Of a stretch of DNA of 14,711 nt, positions 13,884 to 14,711 are shown piece by piece. The notes below the pieces were generated by a model. The model ran no database searches. It saw only the letters and a program-made list of their open reading frames with translations, and had not been told where the DNA came from. Every line of letters starts with the position of its first letter. The first letter of the stretch is position 1. Location: positions 1-14,711 of the forward strand of contig JANWHF010000029.1 in the NCBI GenBank assembly GCA_025450555.1, in the 5' to 3' direction. Source of the stretch: Tepidisphaeraceae bacterium (lineage in GTDB: Bacteria; Planctomycetota; Phycisphaerae; Tepidisphaerales; Tepidisphaeraceae). Position numbers and translations under genes: made by a program.

Positions 13884-13969
13884 ATGTAGCACAGCCGCCC
13901 TCGGCTGTGTTCGACCGAAGGTCGAAGGCTCCTCATGACGGAACACAGCCGAGGGCGGCTGTGCTACAT
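13884..13969. repeat. REPIN-like element: perfect 29-base inverted repeat of paired hairpins
   Basis: The left arm 13884-13912 (ATGTAGCACAGCCG...) and right arm 13941-13969 are exact reverse complements over 29 bases with a 28-base spacer. Each arm also folds alone: CACAGCCG, loop CCCT, CGGCTGTG on the left, and the same stem with loop AGGG on the right, so the loops are mutually complementary. The spacer holds a small hairpin, CGACC-GAA-GGTCG (13912-13924). The design and the GTAGCACAG/CACAGCC core match the element at 1719-1764. It lies 7 bases after the metallopeptidase stop and could act in 3' end protection of that message. Confidence 0.85.
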
Positions 13970-14047
13970 CAATGCATTGACGGACTCCACAGGATTCTTA
14001 CGCTGACCAAAGTGGGTTGATGCAGGGCCGCGTGGAGCAATTTATCA

Positions 14048-14711
14048 ATGAGCCACCTTCGATGCGCCCTCCTGGCTGCCGCGGTTCTCGCGCTTGGCAA
14101 AACCATCTCCCTCGCCGACGCCCCGGCAACCCAGCCGGACAAATCCCAATATTCGCTCTTTCATCCGACGCCGGCGGATCAGATGCGGGGGATGGATACG
14201 GATCGGCCCAACATTACCAATACGCCGCACACGATTGACGCGGGGCATCTTCAGCTTGAGACGGGCTTGATCGACTATTCCTATTTCCGCCAGCATGCGG
14301 CGGGAGCCAGCGCGCGAAACGATGACTTCTCATTCGGCCAGTTCAATTTCCGCCTGGGTGTGCTGAATAATCTGGAGCTCAATGCCGCTTTCGATGCGCT
14401 GGATCTGGACCGCACGCGCGGCGGCAATCCTTCCAAATCCTCCACCGCCGCCAGCTTCGGCGACACCGTCTTCGGCGGAAAGCTCAACCTCTGGGGCAAT
14501 GAAACCGGCGACGACGCGTGGGAATCGGCCCTGGCGATTCAGCCGCAACTGAAGTTTCCCACCGCGCGCTATTCGGTCGGCAACGGCCGGTTTGAAGGCT
14601 CCGTTGCCGCGCCGTTTCTGTTGAACCTGCCCAGGGGGTTCCACTTCAGTTACCAGCCCGGCCTCCTCTACGAGCGCAACACCAAAAACACCGGCTACGT
14701 CGCCGGTTTTG
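14048..14711 (+). CDS. Outer-membrane beta-barrel protein, 'MetA-pathway of phenol degradation' transporter family (3' end outside window)
   Basis: The frame runs from ATG 14048 off the right edge; 221 codons are visible without a stop. A signal peptide (LLAAAVLALGKTISLA, cleavage likely after Ala23) is followed by a short linker APATQPDK. Family hallmarks are MDTDRPN (49-55) and then AGHLQLETG (65-73), the entry into the first barrel strands, followed by alternating aromatic/polar strands such as FSFGQFNFRLGVLNNLELNA and ALAIQPQLKFP. Despite the name, the family's substrate is rarely known; it is an outer-membrane channel-like protein. GGAG lies 10 bases before the ATG. A TTGACG (13977-13982) with a weak TACGCT (13999-14004) may be its promoter. 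There is no evident functional link to the metallopeptidase upstream. Confidence 0.8.
   Translation, partial: MSHLRCALLAAAVLALGKTISLADAPATQPDKSQYSLFHPTPADQMRGMDTDRPNITNTPHTIDAGHLQLETGLIDYSYFRQHAAGASARNDDFSFGQFNFRLGVLNNLELNAAFDALDLDRTRGGNPSKSSTAASFGDTVFGGKLNLWGNETGDDAWESALAIQPQLKFPTARYSVGNGRFEGSVAAPFLLNLPRGFHFSYQPGLLYERNTKNTGYVAGF

Noticed and set aside
1719..13969. The palindromic elements as a CRISPR array or integron sites
   Set aside because: They are single copies in separate gaps with no regular spacers, no cas or integrase genes, and no attC-like core sites.

Overview
The window reads as a chromosomal stretch of a GC-rich bacterium, most likely a planctomycete and perhaps of the Phycisphaerae side. 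This rests on indirect signs: several starts lack a Shine-Dalgarno sequence, the last gene has the Ala/Pro/Thr/Gln-rich segment after its signal peptide that is common in that class, and the intergenic gaps carry palindromic repeats of a kind I associate with these genomes. There is no rRNA, tRNA, integrase or transposase here to settle it.

Region 1 (2-8781, all + strand) is an acyl-CoA catabolic cluster. It holds the C-terminal end of a probable acyl-CoA dehydrogenase, then the E1alpha, E1beta and E2 subunits of a 2-oxoacid dehydrogenase complex (branched-chain or pyruvate type), a metallo-beta-lactamase-fold hydrolase, a carboxyltransferase subunit resembling methylcrotonyl-/geranyl-CoA carboxylase beta, and an AtuA-type protein split into two adjacent genes. 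The likely theme is oxidation of a branched-chain 2-oxoacid to an acyl-CoA, dehydrogenation to an enoyl-CoA, carboxylation and further processing, as in leucine or acyclic terpenoid breakdown. E3, the biotin carboxylase subunit, a hydratase and a lyase are not in the window.

Region 2 (8892-12339, all - strand, convergent with region 1) is a compact operon with a MarR-family regulator first, then a Cys-rich substrate-binding protein, a permease and an ATPase of the nitrate/sulfonate/taurine ABC importer type. A good sigma70-like promoter sits so close to the regulator's ATG that a leaderless message is predicted, and a perfect short palindrome overlaps its -35 box.

Region 3 (12552-14711, + strand) holds a Tat-exported HExxH metallopeptidase-like protein and the beginning of an outer-membrane beta-barrel protein of the 'MetA-pathway of phenol degradation' transporter family, cut by the window end.

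Four intergenic gaps each carry a different inverted-repeat element (1719-1764, 2779-2946, 8803-8873, 13884-13969). The first and last share a paired-hairpin design with mutually complementary loops and look like members of one REP/REPIN-like family. No gene-free stretch exceeds 300 bases; the longest are 2766-2970 and 12340-12551.
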